From: Azorinus chamasolen
Lineage: Eukaryota; Mollusca; Bivalvia; Cardiida; Solecurtidae
Direction of reading: 5' to 3'
DNA length: 64,000 nt
Assembly: GCA_963576725.1 (NCBI GenBank)
Contig: OY755241.1
Coordinates: 1,178,001 to 1,242,000, forward strand
Made by a program: the position numbers and the translations under genes. Under the pieces are notes generated by a model. That model did not search any database. It was not told the origin of the DNA and saw only the letters and a list, made by a program, of their open reading frames with translations. The first letter of the stretch is position 1. The number at the start of each line of letters is the position of its first letter. This document shows positions 33,060-43,360 of this stretch, in pieces.

Positions 33060-33366
33060 GTTGAACTTCGATATCTTGAACTTTAAGGGACTATACAAAT
33101 TACTTCGATATAACAGAAGTTTGAGTTATCCGATTTCTAATCTGGAGAATTCCTCAAGTTCACAGCTTAATGCAGGTCTAAAGTAATGCTGAAAGCTCCT
33201 ACAGCAGCTTTCAGCATAACTGTAGACCTCCATTAAGCTGTCACATGTGTTTCTAGATATGCATATTGATACATTTGAGGGGAATTCTGTAGTGTAAATT
33301 TTGAAACGATCGAACTTTTAGCAGGAAGTTTGAGTTATTGGAGTTCGAGATATCGACGTTCAACTG
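33060..33366. mobile_element. Tigger-like MITE, TTGAACTTCGATATC family
   Basis: Ends GTTGAACTTCGATATC and GATATCGACGTTCAACTG followed by TA. It abuts the previous element and has lost its first bases there. The central hairpin is GCTTAATGCAGGTCTAAAG...GAAAGCTCCTACAGCAGC. Confidence 0.75.
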
Positions 33367-33479
33367 TAGATTGAAACAAAGAAATAAGGCTATAGTGAAG
33401 TACTACATTATAATTACGATATTATCTCTAATAAACACTCCTGAGGTCATTACATCTTTTAGAAGGAGCTTCTTGTATT

Positions 33480-33725
33480 TTGTACACAGGTGAATGTCTA
33501 GAATGAAGGCAATGCAGATTTTTTCTGCATTGCTTTCAGCTGCCACCTATATTTTGAAAAACTCTTATTTCTTTATATAATTGTTATTATAAAGTAAGAC
33601 CTCTCTAAACTGGAATTCTAGTAGAGAAGAATTTAGATACTTTTTGATAGGTGGGTAGTGGCTCCTAGAGGAGCTATCTGCCTTACTTTCACCCTGCATT
33701 AAGGTGACACCTGTCTCCATATTGC
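33480..33725. repeat. Hairpin fragments next to exon 14
   Basis: AGGTGAATGTC...AATGCAGATTTTTTCTGCATT (33488-33550) and GGTGGGTAGTGGCTCC-TAGAGGAGC...CATTAAGGTGACACC (33645-33712). Confidence 0.55.
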
Positions 33726-33769
33726 TATACTCACTAAATGATAAAGCTGCAGGTATGTTTTAACTTTAC

Positions 33770-34054
33770 CTTGTACTTGTACTGTATACTCCTGTTTGGC
33801 CTGCCCTGCAGGACTAGTAGCCTGGCACCTGTACTTTCCACCGTCATCTATCTGAGCATTAACGACACTTAGAGTCATGCTGTCTGGAGACAGTGTAAGG
33901 TCTGGATAGGGCCAGTCGAGTAGTGGGTACTCATTGTGAAGCCACATAATGAACGGAGGTGGTATACCTGTGACCGGGCAGTCAATTGTGGCTGTATTGT
34001 TCTGTTTAACAATGATTAGGGTATCTTCCTTGCTTACAATAATTCGGGGAGGAA
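33770..34054 (-). CDS. Exon 14: complete Ig domain D8
   Basis: 285-nt exon, phase 1 in, phase 1 out, with the whole domain in one exon. VPPRIIVSKED opens it. The first cysteine is in IDCPVTG, the tryptophan in FIMWLHNE and the second cysteine in DDGGKYRCQATSPAG, and it ends YTVQVQ before GTAAAG. A potential N-glycosylation site, N-N-T, precedes the first cysteine. Confidence 0.9.
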
Positions 34055-34124
34055 CTGTAAGAAGAATAGAAATCATAATAAATAACATTTGTTAACAATA
34101 ATGAAACAAACTTTTTTTTAACAA

Positions 34125-34320
34125 TTTACCAGTTCAATATTCTGGTAAGAAATACTGACATCATGAATATTTATTAGCTGAATTTTTATGATGGCATAAT
34201 TTATGTATGCAGGATGTTTCTGCTCAGGCAGAAACTGCAGGGAGTCGTCTGTTCTGGGTCTACTCTGTTTGCAAATGTATGAAAAGGCATTTGTATTAAG
34301 GAAATAGTTAACTGATAGAG
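34125..34320. repeat. Core-hairpin MITE remnant
   Basis: Family flank GACATCATGAATATTTATTAG and a single arm ...TCTGGGTCTACTCTGTTTGCAAATG. The other arm is deleted. Confidence 0.55.
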
Positions 34321-34324
34321 GTGC

Positions 34325-34565
34325 CTTTGCAACGAGTAGACCTAGATTAGACACTTTTGTAAAGAGAGTAGACCTAGATTAAGCACTTTTGCAAAGAGAG
34401 TAGACCTAGATTAGACACTTGCAAAGAGAGTAGACCTAGATTAGACACTTTACAAAGACAGTAGACCTAGGTTAGACACTTTGCAAAGAGAGTAGACCTA
34501 GATTAGACACTTTGCGAAGAGAGTTGACCTAGATTAGATGCCTTTGCAAAGAGAGTAGACTTAGA
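34325..34565. repeat. Minisatellite made from one MITE hairpin arm
   Basis: About eight tandem copies of a unit of 30-31 bp, TTTGCAAAGAGAGTAGACC plus TAGATTAGACAC. The unit is a diverged half of the GCAAACAGAGTAGACCCAGA core arm. After the array the MITE continues with GGCTC...GAGCTGTCTGATCTGAGTCT. Confidence 0.8.
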
Positions 34566-34755
34566 TTGGATGGCTCTAACCGGAGCTGAGCTGTCTGATC
34601 TGAGTCTGCTGTTTGCTTATATAGTAATATAGATCTGATTCTACAGTTTCTGTCATGGCCAAAACATCATGTGTCCATTAGCTACCATAAAACTCCTGGT
34701 TATCAATATCATGATGTAATCATTTCTTACCTGAAGATTCATAAAGAAGTAACTA

Positions 34756-34959
34756 CAGTAAAACCTCTCTATAATAGCCACACAATTACTTCAAGTATTT
34801 TGTGTAAATGGCAAGTGGCTGCTGAAAGCAAGGTGAAAGTAAAACAGAACGCTCCTATAGGAGCATTTTGTTTTACTTTCACATTGCTTTATACAGCCAT
34901 CTGCCCTAAATACCAACTAATTAACACAATTTAGTGGCCCTTATAGAGAGGTTTTACTG
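34756..34959. mobile_element. Tigger-like MITE, 204 bp
   Basis: TA flanks, CAGTAAAACCTCTCTATAAT and ATTATAGAGAGG-type inverted ends (TTATAGAGAGGTTTTACTG). The central hairpin AGTAAAACAGAACGCTCC-TATAGGAGCATTTTGTTTTACT has the same GCTCCTATAGGAGC centre as the TTAA MITEs. Confidence 0.88.
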
Positions 34960-35619
34960 TATTCAAACAAGAGTGTTCGGAGGAACACATGTGTCACCTG
35001 CTTGCAGCTGACACAAAAACCGTTAATATGCTGGAGTGCGAAAATCAGAACAAAGGGGAACAAGTTAATGTTGTATTGCTATATGCAATACATGAATCCC
35101 CCACCGGGTTAAAAAAACTCCACTGACCCACCCACCCATGGTGTAGTTGACAATGGTATATACATGACAAACCTGACCGGTATTTGTAAAAATAATAAGA
35201 AAAACAATGACCGGTATTTGTAAAAATAATAAGAAAAACAATATGACAAAAGGGGAATAACTTCAAATATAATGATGTTAGAGTTATGACCCTTGTGCAT
35301 GACACTTCCTCTCATCATGCTTGTTCCATATATAAGGTTTCAAATCAATTGAACCAGTAGATAAAGAGTTATTGTCCAGACAAGAAAATATGATAAAGGG
35401 GAAAAACTCCAAAAATATTGATGCTAAAGTTATGGCACTTGTGCATAACACTTCCTCTCATCATGCGTGTCCAATAAATGAAATTTGAAACCAATTGAAC
35501 CAGTAGATAAAGAGTTATTGTCCGGACAAGAAAATATAAACAAGAGCACCGCGAGACGGGGCAATATACGCCCGAAGGCTGTTCTATTTACACAATGTGT
35601 GAACCTTCAGAAGTTGCGC

Positions 35620-36056
35620 ATAGGTTGCACAAGAAATTGCTACCCGAAACTATCAAAGGGCAATAACTCCAGAATGAAAAATGATATGAGAGTTATCTCA
35701 CTGATATGCACAACTACACATCAGTATCTATCATTCCTGAAAGTTTGAAGAAATTATGTTGAAAAATAAAGGAGGAGTTAGTTGCACAAGAAATTGCTAC
35801 CTGAAACTATCAAAGGGCAATAACTCCAGGATGAAAAATGATATGAGAGTTATCTCACTGATATGCACAACTACACATCAGTTTGAAGAAATTATGTTGA
35901 AAAATAAAGGAGGAGTTAGTTGCACAAGAAATTGCTACCCGAAACTATCAAAGGGCAATAACTCCAGAATGAAAAATGATATGAGAGTTATCTCACTGAT
36001 ATGCACAACTACACATCAGTATCTATCATTCCAGAAAGTTTGAAGAAATTATGTTG
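35620..36056 (+). repeat. Three tandem copies, unit about 125-160 bp
   Basis: Each unit starts GTTGCACAAGAAATTGCTAC and contains AAAGGGCAATAACTCC and GAGAGTTATCTCACTGATA. Copies begin at about 35624, 35780 and 35919; a fourth start is at 37417, after the innermost insertion. The short ORFs here reflect the repeat. Confidence 0.85.
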
Positions 36057-36058
36057 AA

Positions 36059-37407
36059 CAAGAGTGCCAGTGGACACAATATACGCCCGTCGAGGTTTTG
36101 TTTAACATAAACTGGGGTTAACGTATTTGCGACTAAGTTTCAAGGTTGTAAATAGCCATACTTTAACAAAAAACCATAACCGAAAATTCTAAATTAAAAA
36201 GTGCCATAATTGTGTCTAAATGCTTGAGATGAAGATGAAGCTTGTGATGGTGAACAAATGTTTCAAGTTTAAAAGCTTTATCTGAAAGGATTATGTAAAT
36301 AAGTGGACTTTAACCAAAAATTCCAAGCTAAAATGCGTCATAATTATGTCAAAATGTTAGACAGCGTTATGTACTCTTGCCTACAGGTAAAGCTTATGAT
36401 GGTGAGCAAGTGTTCCAAGTTTAAAAGCTTAATCTAAAAGGGTTATGTAAATAAGTGGACTTTAACCAAAACTTTAACCAAATTTTTTAAGTTAAAAGGG
36501 GGCATAATTCTGTCAAAATGCTTGAAAGAGTTATGTACTCTTGTCTACAGGTTAAGATTGTGATGGTGAACAAGTGTTCCAAGTTTAAAAGCTTTATCTC
36601 AAAGGGTTATGTAAGTAAATGGACTTTAACAAAGCCTTAACCAAAAATTCTAAGTTAAAAAGGGGCATAATTCGGTCAAAATGCTTGACAGAGTTATTTT
36701 CTCTTGCCTACAGGTGAAGGTTGTGACGGTGAACAAGTGTTCTAAGTTTAAAAGCTTTATCTCAAAGGGTTATGTAAATAAATGGACTTTAACAAAGCCT
36801 TAACCAAAATTCTAAGTTAAAAAGGGGCATAATTCAGTCAAAATGCTTGACAGAGTTATTTACTCTTGCCTACAGGTGACGGTTGTGATGGTGAACAAGT
36901 GTTCCAAGTTTCAAAGCTTTATCACAAAGTGTTATGTAAATAAGTGGACTTGTTCCACATAAATTGAGGTTAACATTTTTGCTTAACGCAAATGCTAAAC
37001 GCAAATTCTAAGTCCAATTAAGCAACCTTGACCTTGGATAAATGAGCCCGGACTTGGCAGGCTACTGTAGCATGTCTAGATAAACATTTTGGTTAAATTT
37101 GGGAAGGATCCACCAAGCGGAACTTGAGTTAGAGATGTTACAGACAGACAGACCGGTTAACATTTTTGCTAAACGCAAATTCTAAGTCCAATTGTGTGAC
37201 CTTGACCTTGAATAAACAAACCGGGACTTGGTAGGCTACTGTAGCATGTCTAGATAAACATTGTGGCTAAATTTGAGAAGGATCCACCAAGCGGAACTTG
37301 AGTTAGAGATGTTACAGACGGACAGACGGACAGACAACCAGACAACCAGACGGACAGACAGCGCCATTCCATAATACGTCCCCTTTTTTCAAACGGGCGT
37401 ATAAAAA
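36059..37407 (+). mobile_element. Innermost nested CAAGAG element
   Basis: Starts CAAGAGTGCCAGTGGACAC with ATATACGCCCG and ends ACGGGCGTATAAAAA. It splits the tandem array (AATTATGTTGAA before, ATAAAGGAGGAGTTAGTTGC after). About 36120-36960 contains four or five diverged copies of a unit of roughly 175 bp with GGTGAACAAGTGTTCCAAG; 36960-37310 has two copies of a segment with CTACTGTAGCATGTCTAGA. Confidence 0.8.
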
Positions 37408-37440
37408 TAAAGGAGGAGTTAGTTGCACAAGAAATTGCTA

Positions 37441-37760
37441 ACGGACGGACGGACAGACGGACAGACGGACGGACACACTAACAAATGGGTAGTTGTGTGA
37501 CTTTTTCCTTTGATCTTTTCTTGTGGGACTAGTCCCACAAGTAAAACTATTTTTGGCTCTAACTTTGGAATAGAATGATCTGGAAGCTAACCCTAACCCT
37601 AACCCTATGTCCCACAACTGGCCAGGTTAATGTCACAAGAAATGGCCAGGTTAATGTCACAAGAGATGGCCAGGTTAATGATTTTACTTGTGCGACTAGT
37701 TAGAAAAAGTCACATAACTACCCATTGGTGAGTGCGGACGGACAGACTGACGGACGGACG
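37441..37760. repeat. GGACGGACAGAC microsatellites and short CCCTAA run
   Basis: GACGGACA-type microsatellite at 37441-37480 and 37735-37760. 37586-37607 reads GCTAACCCTAACCCTAACCC, about three telomere-like units. Three copies of CCAGGTTAATG lie at 37622-37680. Confidence 0.7.
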
Positions 37761-38035
37761 ACATGCGCCATACCATAATACGTCCCTTCGGGCGTATAAA
37801 AAGGGGAATAACTCAAAACATATTGATGCTAGAGTTATGGCCCTTGTGCATGGCACTTTCTCTCATCATGCTTGTTCCATGTGTGAAATTTGAAAACTCT
37901 ATAATGATTAGTTTAGAAATAACAGCCCAAAAAAGGAAAGTGTGACGGACAGACACACGGACGGACAGACGACGGATAAGTGATCCCTAAGTGACACACT
38001 GCCTCTCGGCAGGTGACACAAAAATATCCATTTAG

Positions 38036-38236
38036 GCCTTTCCTTCATATAAACGTGTTTTTATGCATTTGCAAACAGAGTAGACCCAGATCAGATGGCT
38101 CCTATAGGAGCAGTCTGATCAGGGTTTGCTAATGAAATTAGAAAGATCTCTTTCCTTACTTTCTAAAATGGTTACAATATTCCACATTCCATTTTAACTA
38201 TTTTGTCTTTGAATATTCATTAGGTATTGAAAAGGG
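38036..38236. mobile_element. piggyBac-like MITE, CCTTTCCTTCAT family
   Basis: The left target is decayed (TTAG), the right is TTAA. Hairpin GCAAACAGAGTAGACCCAGA...GGCTCCTATAGGAGCAGTCT, with the outer right arm partly deleted. A further remnant with AACAGAATTGACC is at 38300-38440. Confidence 0.72.
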
Positions 38237-38517
38237 TTAAAAAGACAACTTTCTAATTGTTTATTTTTATTTTTTTAGATATTGCCCGAGAGTCCATTTG
38301 AAGTATGTGCAAACAGAATTGACCAAAATCAGCCATCTTCTATAAGAGTGGTCTGATCAGGGTTTGCTCTAATCGTGTATTGAATTATAAAAAGTCAGCT
38401 AATAAATATTCATGTTATCATTTTTTCTTGCATAATTATTCATCTGGTAAAGAATGGCCTTTATAACCTTTACTCCATGAATATTTATGTAACGAATCAT
38501 CACATCAAAACTGTTAA

Positions 38518-38769
38518 CCCATTTCCTCATATTGACGCCTTTTGACACATTCCTTCATATTGATGCCTTAAATTGATGCCTCTATAAAAGTCACTTTTTG
38601 AAACCATTGTGATAAATAGAGCATTTGCTCCATAGGAGCAAATGCTCTATTCATCACAATGGTTTCAAAACTACCCAATTCTAAAAGTTTCCTTTTCTCT
38701 ACTTAATGATCCTTTTCGGTAGATTTATTCAAATAGGTTGGATCTAAAAATAGCCTACGAGGGAATGGA
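38518..38769. mobile_element. piggyBac-like MITE, CCCATTTCC family
   Basis: TTAA flanks. The left end has a local duplication (CCTTTTGACACATTCC with CATATTGATGCC). Core AAATAGAGCATTTGCTCC-ATAGGAGCAAATGCTCTATT. Confidence 0.8.
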
Positions 38770-38865
38770 TTAATCAAATGATATTTTATAATAGCATCAG
38801 TTTTCTGAATGCCAGAAATTTCGGCCATGGCAGAATTTGTAGAATCAGGCCTATATTATTCCATA

Positions 38866-39099
38866 ATCCTTTACTTCATGAATATTCATATAAGAAATAA
38901 TGATATCACACATATCAATTAGAATATTTCTTACAATAGTACATGAACACATGTATATATGGCCATGACAGAAAATGTAGAATTAGATCTATATTATATC
39001 ATAAGCAAACAGAGCAGACCCTGATCAGATGGCTCCTACATCTGATCTGGGTCAACTCTGTTTGCAAAGGCGTAAACAACCTATTTTTAGCACAAAGGG
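38866..39099. mobile_element. piggyBac-like MITE next to exon 13 donor
   Basis: The left end is decayed, the right end is CACAAAGGG-TTAA. Hairpin GCAAACAGAGCAGACCCTGA ... TCTGATCTGGGTCAACTCTG. Only 21 intron bases lie between its TTAA and the exon 13 border. Confidence 0.7.
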
Positions 39100-39124
39100 T
39101 TAAATACTGTTAATACTTCCGAAC

Positions 39125-39316
39125 CTTGGACTTCTAGCTTAAACTTCTTTGTCAGATCTCCAGCAAAGTTTGAGGCAATGCAGTAATAAACGGAAGAGTC
39201 GGACACCGTTGCACTGTCTATATGTAGGTGATAGTCGTTGTTGGACAGTGACAGGCCCGGCCGCAGTGTCAGAGGCTGATTATTAATCTTCCAGGTCACG
39301 GATGGCTTAGGAATTC
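39125..39316 (-). CDS. Exon 13: Ig domain D7, C-terminal part
   Basis: 192-nt exon, phase 1 in, phase 1 out. GA completes the Gly codon begun in exon 12, then IPKPSVTWKIN (tryptophan), the strand YHLHI, DSSVYYC and ASNFAGD, ending FKLEVQ. The donor reads GTTCGG, a poor match to GTRAGT and the weakest of the set. MITEs sit 21-24 bases from both ends of the exon (38866-39099 and 39345-39579). Confidence 0.86.
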
Positions 39317-39344
39317 CTGTAATTAAGTATATGAAACAAGTTAA

Positions 39345-39579
39345 CACTTTCCCTGTTGAATATTCATGCAAGACAAAATGACATTATGAATATTTATTAG
39401 CTATAGTTTTACAATGGTATATGTACATAATTGCTTTTGGTATTGGTAGAAACAGTAGAGTGAGATCTATTACGATTTCATAAGCAAACAAAGCAGACCC
39501 TGATCAGCCAGCTGCAAGTCTGATCTGGGTCTACTCTATTTGCAAAGGTGTGAAGAAAGTATTTGTATAAAGGAAAGGG
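39345..39579. mobile_element. piggyBac-like MITE next to exon 13 acceptor
   Basis: TTAA at 39341-39344, CACTTTCCCTGTTGAATATT start, GGAAAGGG end followed by TAAA. 24 intron bases lie between its TTAA and exon 13. Confidence 0.76.
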
Positions 39580-40377
39580 TAAACCCTTATCTTACTGACA
39601 CACACTGTCTCACACTAAGTTCTACAGTATTTCCAACCGTTTGAGACTCAAATGCGACTGTACAGCTTGGATCCCGATGAGATGCTGAGTTACGTGGAAT
39701 CTCCTTTGGATCCAAGCTGTTTGATAATGATAGGTTACTGTTGCCCAGCTGGATAACTGATTATAAACTAAAGGTGATAAATAACCCCCCTCCCCCCCCC
39801 CCCCCCAATTTTTTTTTTAAAAAATACTTAAAGTTCAAAGGGAGATAATTTTGCAATGCCCAGCGCTGAACACATGAAAATTGTGTCATGCACATCTGCT
39901 ATTTGTGGTTATTATGTATGGAAAGTATCAATTGATTAACTTTAAAATTGGAGGAAGATTTTGCGACACCAACTCCCCATGTTTCATGCCAAAATAACAA
40001 AAAATACTCAAAGTTCAAGGGGAGATAATTCTGCAATGCCCAACAGAAAACACGTGAAAATTGCGTCTTGCACATCTACCATTCGTGGTTATTATGCATA
40101 CCAAATATTTATTTGATAACTTTAAAACTGAATGAGGAGTTTGTGGGGGTATAATTATTCCCAACAGTAAAACATGTCAGTGTGGAAGCTGGCACGTATG
40201 ATAAAGGTCTACATTTACTACGATTAGCATTTATTGCAATTATTATCCAATCTAACAAGGTGTGTGGACATTGATCAGATGCGTAATGTTGATACCATAG
40301 CTGGCCTGTGTCTGTCCTGTTTGCATAAAGACACTTTGTCTCATGGACACATTTAAGAATTATTAGCTAAAGCTTAA
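39580..40377. repeat. Dispersed repeats and poly-C
   Basis: 39668-39722 is a TTGGATCCCGATGAGATGC...TTTGGATCCAAGC hairpin. A C-run lies at 39785-39806. Two copies of the GGGAGATAATTNTGCAATGC repeat run 39830-40145 (also at 7700). 40255-40330 is unrecognised. Confidence 0.55.
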
Positions 40378-40619
40378 CCCTTTCCCTGTTCTATGTTTAT
40401 TTCAAATTTCAATACCTAATGAATATTCATTAACAAAATAGTTATAAAGAAATATGCAAGGTGCAACATTGTAGACATTTTAGAAAGCAAAGAAACAGAT
40501 CTATCAAATTCTGTTAGCAAACAGAGTAGACCCTGATCAGACGGCTCCTCTAGGAGCCGTCTAATCTGGGTCTACTCTGTTTGCAAATGCGTAAAAACAC
40601 GTTTATATGAGGGAAAGGG
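40378..40619. mobile_element. piggyBac-like MITE, intact 242 bp
   Basis: TTAA flanks, CCCTTTCCCTGTTCTATG start, TGAGGGAAAGGG end. Hairpin GCAAACAGAGTAGACCCTGA...GACGGCTCCTCTAGGAGCCG. Same length as 19170-19411, inverted. Confidence 0.88.
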
Positions 40620-40770
40620 TTAACAGATGTTACACACGCTTAATCCTTTGAATACTTGAATGTGGGTACTGTGAGTGTTGAACAGGGTCAGAGAGCTTCT
40701 TGAGGAGCCGTCTGATGGTCTGCACTATATGTCATTCATATTCTTCATACGGATACGTTTCTATATTTAA

Positions 40771-40876
40771 CCATTTACTCCATAAATACGCCATTCTACG
40801 CCTTTGCAAACAGAGTAGAACCAGATCAGATGGCTCCTATAGGAGCCGTCTGATCAGGGTCTACTCTAGTAAAGGG
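40771..40876. mobile_element. Very short piggyBac-like MITE, 106 bp
   Basis: TTAA|CCATTTACTCCATAAATA at one end, AGTAAAGGG|TTAA at the other, and almost nothing but the hairpin GCAAACAGAGTAGAACCAGA / GGCTCCTATAGGAGCC in between. This is the smallest complete form, with the right subterminal region deleted. Confidence 0.82.
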
Positions 40877-40947
40877 TTAAACAATGGTGAAAATTTGAAA
40901 ATTCTTTATTCAAAGAGTTAATGATACCAACGGAAGATTAGACTTAC

Positions 40948-41034
40948 CTGAAACTGGGCATTCAATGACGATTGTTCTGTTCTCCAACACCACTCGGTTG
41001 TATACAACATTTGACTCGTCTATTGTTGGTGGAA
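40948..41034 (-). CDS. Exon 12: Ig domain D7, N-terminal part
   Basis: 87-nt exon, phase 1 in, phase 1 out. It reads VPPTIDESN and runs to the first cysteine, IECPVS, where a phase-1 intron (donor GTAAGT) splits the Gly codon. This internal intron lies just after the first cysteine, much earlier in the domain than in its neighbours. Confidence 0.85.
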
Positions 41035-41174
41035 CTGTAAAAACAATGAACAGGAGTTCCATTAATACAATATGCAATAATGACTGTTAATTCTGTTGCT
41101 AACAAGTTTTGTCATCTGCAAACTTCATCATCTGCAACAATTTTTATTCTTAATTTTTCTTCGTTTTCTTCTGA

Positions 41175-41394
41175 ACCCATTCCCTCATAATGACGCCTTT
41201 TGATGCCTCTGTAAAAGTCAATTTTTGATACCATTGTGATAAATAGAGCATTTGCTCCATATAACCAAATGCTCTATTCATCACAATGGTTTCAAAACTA
41301 CACAATTCTAAAGTTTTCCTTTCCTCTAGTAAATGCTCCTTTTCGGTAGATCTATTTAGATGTAGGGTCTAAACATAGCCTAGGAGGGAATGGG
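41175..41394. mobile_element. piggyBac-like MITE, CCCATTCCC family
   Basis: Left target TGAA (decayed), right TTAA. Core AAATAGAGCATTTGCTCC-ATATAACC-AAATGCTCTATT, with the central ATAGGAGC altered. Confidence 0.74.
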
Positions 41395-41403
41395 TTAAAG
41401 ATG

Positions 41404-41724
41404 AAACAAGAGTGTTCGGAGGAACACATGTGTCACCTGCTCGCAGCTGACACAAAAACTTATTGTTAATATGGAAAAGGGGAATAACTAAAAAAATATT
41501 GATGCTAGAGTTGTGGCCCTTGTGCATGACACTTCCTCTCATCATGCTTGTGTGAAATTTGAAAGCTCTATAATGATTAGTTTAGAAATGACAGCCAAAA
41601 AAAGAAAGTGTGACGGACAGACAGACAGACAGATGAACGGACAGATGGACAGACAGACGGACAGACAGACGACAGAAAAGTGATCCCTAAGTGACACACT
41701 GCCTCTCGGCAGGTGACACAAAAA
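41404..41724 (+). mobile_element. Solo CAAGAG-type element (TGTCACCTGC family)
   Basis: Starts CAAGAGTGTTCGGAGGAAC and ends CGGCAGGTGACACAAAAAA, with a GACGGACAGACAGAC microsatellite at about 41610-41670. It is the uninterrupted relative of 34968-38024. Confidence 0.8.
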
Positions 41725-41844
41725 AGCAGTTACAGTAACAAACAGCTTAGATCCTGATGAGATGCCAATTCAATATGGAAGACACTAAACAACAAAGAAA
41801 GCTATTGTCTTCTTGCCAATTCAGGTTACAGAATTTTTACTCAC

Positions 41845-42004
41845 CATGTACTTCTAGGTTAAAGATGAGGGAGTCCTGTCCGGCATCATTCCTTGCTACA
41901 CACTGGTACCTGGCTGTGTCCGACTCTGTGGAGTTCTCTATCATCAGCTCCCGCCCTACAGACTCTGTATAGACACGATCGTCAAGCTGCAGAGGGTCAC
42001 CATC
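41845..42004 (-). CDS. Exon 11: Ig domain D6, C-terminal part
   Basis: 160-nt exon, phase 0 in, phase 1 out. It begins DGDPLQLDD after ATGTAG, completing the WLK-DG turn of exon 10. It contains GRELMI, the DTARYQC motif and ARNDAGQD, and ends FNLEVH before GTGAGT. The intron that precedes it in transcript order (50069 down to 42005) is about 8.1 kb and holds the 5.9-kb transposon 43361-49266. Confidence 0.86.
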
Positions 42005-42067
42005 CTACATGAAGAAAATCCAAAATGAGGAAATGAAATAACTGTTTGCTTACTCTTTGAGTATTAA

Positions 42068-42309
42068 CCCTTCGCTTGCTGTTCACGTCAATATACCTAC
42101 CTGTAAATAGTGAAGACCCAGATGAGACAGCTCCTGCAGGAGCTGTCTCATCAGGGTCTGCACTATTTACAAGTTGATTGTGCAACTAGTGCACCCAACA
42201 GCAATGATTGCACAGCGAAATACTTGTACACAGTGAAGATATATGTAATTATACAACAGGGCATGGGTAAAGAAGGAGAAATGTATTTTAAAATTCAGCA
42301 AGTGAAGGG
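42068..42309. mobile_element. piggyBac-like MITE, CCCTTCGCTTGC family, 242 bp
   Basis: TTAA flanks, CCCTTCGCTTGCTGTTC start, AAGTGAAGGG end. Hairpin GTAAATAGTGAAGACCCAGA ... GACAGCTCCTGCAGGAGCTG. Sister copies at 50997-51167 and 57332-57573. Confidence 0.88.
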
Positions 42310-43360
42310 TTAACACTTTTAATTTTCAGAGTGGAATAGTCTGTAGAGTCCACTCAGTATGAAAGGCTTGAACTTGCTACATGATTTTGAATGACAAACA
42401 GTACAGGCCATGATCAGACAGTACAAATATTCTGAAAATGGGTGATCCTTCGAAAGCAAAAGTAGAAATGCCAAAAGAGAAAATTGCAGACTCGGTTTTA
42501 TTGAGTCTGTTCATGAGTAGTAATTTAAAGTGCAACACTACTCACGCCCCCTAGCACCGGCTTAAGCATTATTCAATTTTCAAAACTAATAACATAAAAA
42601 CTAATGATCCCGAAGGACCAGAAAATATAACAACACTGAGAATGAAGTACGGGGCGACTTTTTACGGCCGCCACACAATACCATATATCTGTCACCATAA
42701 ACATGTACGCCTAGAGGAAAGCATTAGTACACCATGAAGTCAACCCTAAAATCCTAAAATAGGAGGATGTTGGATCCTTGTACTATTGCGTTTTTAAATT
42801 ATTACTGTTCTACAGTTACTTTGTTTGCAACTCAATCATTGAGTAAACTAGCAATAGGCAGATTCAATTTGTTTCACCTATGTTTTCATTTTACATGCAA
42901 TTTACCACTGTATTTGCCATCGGGCTTGTTGTAGATAGTCGGAGAGGGGATACGTTTATTTCCACTAATGGTCTTTTAGGGTAGTGATGGAATAAGTGTG
43001 AGGTTAAACGCCCCTAAACCAGTTTAAACCCCACGTGATACTTGTCACTGACTGTTCCAAGGCAGTATTTCCATCTTCTCTCCCATTTTTGTTTATGTCT
43101 TTATGCGTCTCTTTTTGACTTTTGGTAGGCATCTACATTTACTGTTCTTTTTTTTGTCATAGTGCTGTTTGGATGATTGTGTGTTTTGTATCTGGTATTT
43201 CCTGCATGACTCAAACATTTACTTGCACTAGGAGCCCTCTGATCTGGGTCTAGTGTCGCTTATACCCATATCTTACAACTTCTGTAAAAGCCCTCTGATC
43301 AGGGTCTGTTCTGTTTGCTTATGACTAGTTTCTGCCATGGTTAATATTTCTTGCGTTCAT
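42310..43360. other. Intron sequence with dispersed repeat pieces
   Basis: 42465-42560 matches 62650-62765 (GAGAAAATTGCAGACT, TTTTATTGAGTCTGTT). 42565-42665 matches 2160-2260. 43215-43360 is the left part of a core-hairpin MITE that the 5.9-kb element interrupts. No exon recognised. Confidence 0.5.

Larger units (their letters stand above)
35541..37802 (+). mobile_element. Middle nested CAAGAG element (ATACGCCCG family)
   Basis: Starts CAAGAGCACCGCGAGACGGG with ATATACGCCCG and ends CGTCCCTTCGGGCGTATAAA. The flanking outer-element sequence rejoins sensibly (AAAATA before, AAAGGGGAATAACTC after). Confidence 0.78.
34968..38024 (+). mobile_element. Outer CAAGAG-type element of a three-level nest
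   Basis: It starts CAAGAGTGTTCGGAGGAAC with TGTCACCTGC, and ends CTCTCGGCAGGTGACACAAA. A solo copy of about 320 bp at 41404-41724 shows the uninterrupted form, so about 2.7 kb here is insertion and local duplication. It ends in an A-run and carries GACGGACAGAC microsatellite before the end. Class not assigned. Confidence 0.8.

Noticed and set aside
35756..36043. 95-aa ORF with internally repeated protein sequence
   Set aside because: The repetition mirrors the tandem DNA repeat; no known domain.
35620..36056. Regular repeats that might suggest a CRISPR array
   Set aside because: Units are long direct tandem copies without unique spacers, in a eukaryotic intron; the same holds for 3637-4596 and 34325-34565.
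37586..37607. CCCTAA telomere-like run
   Set aside because: Only about three units inside a repeat element; too short to indicate a telomere or a fusion point.
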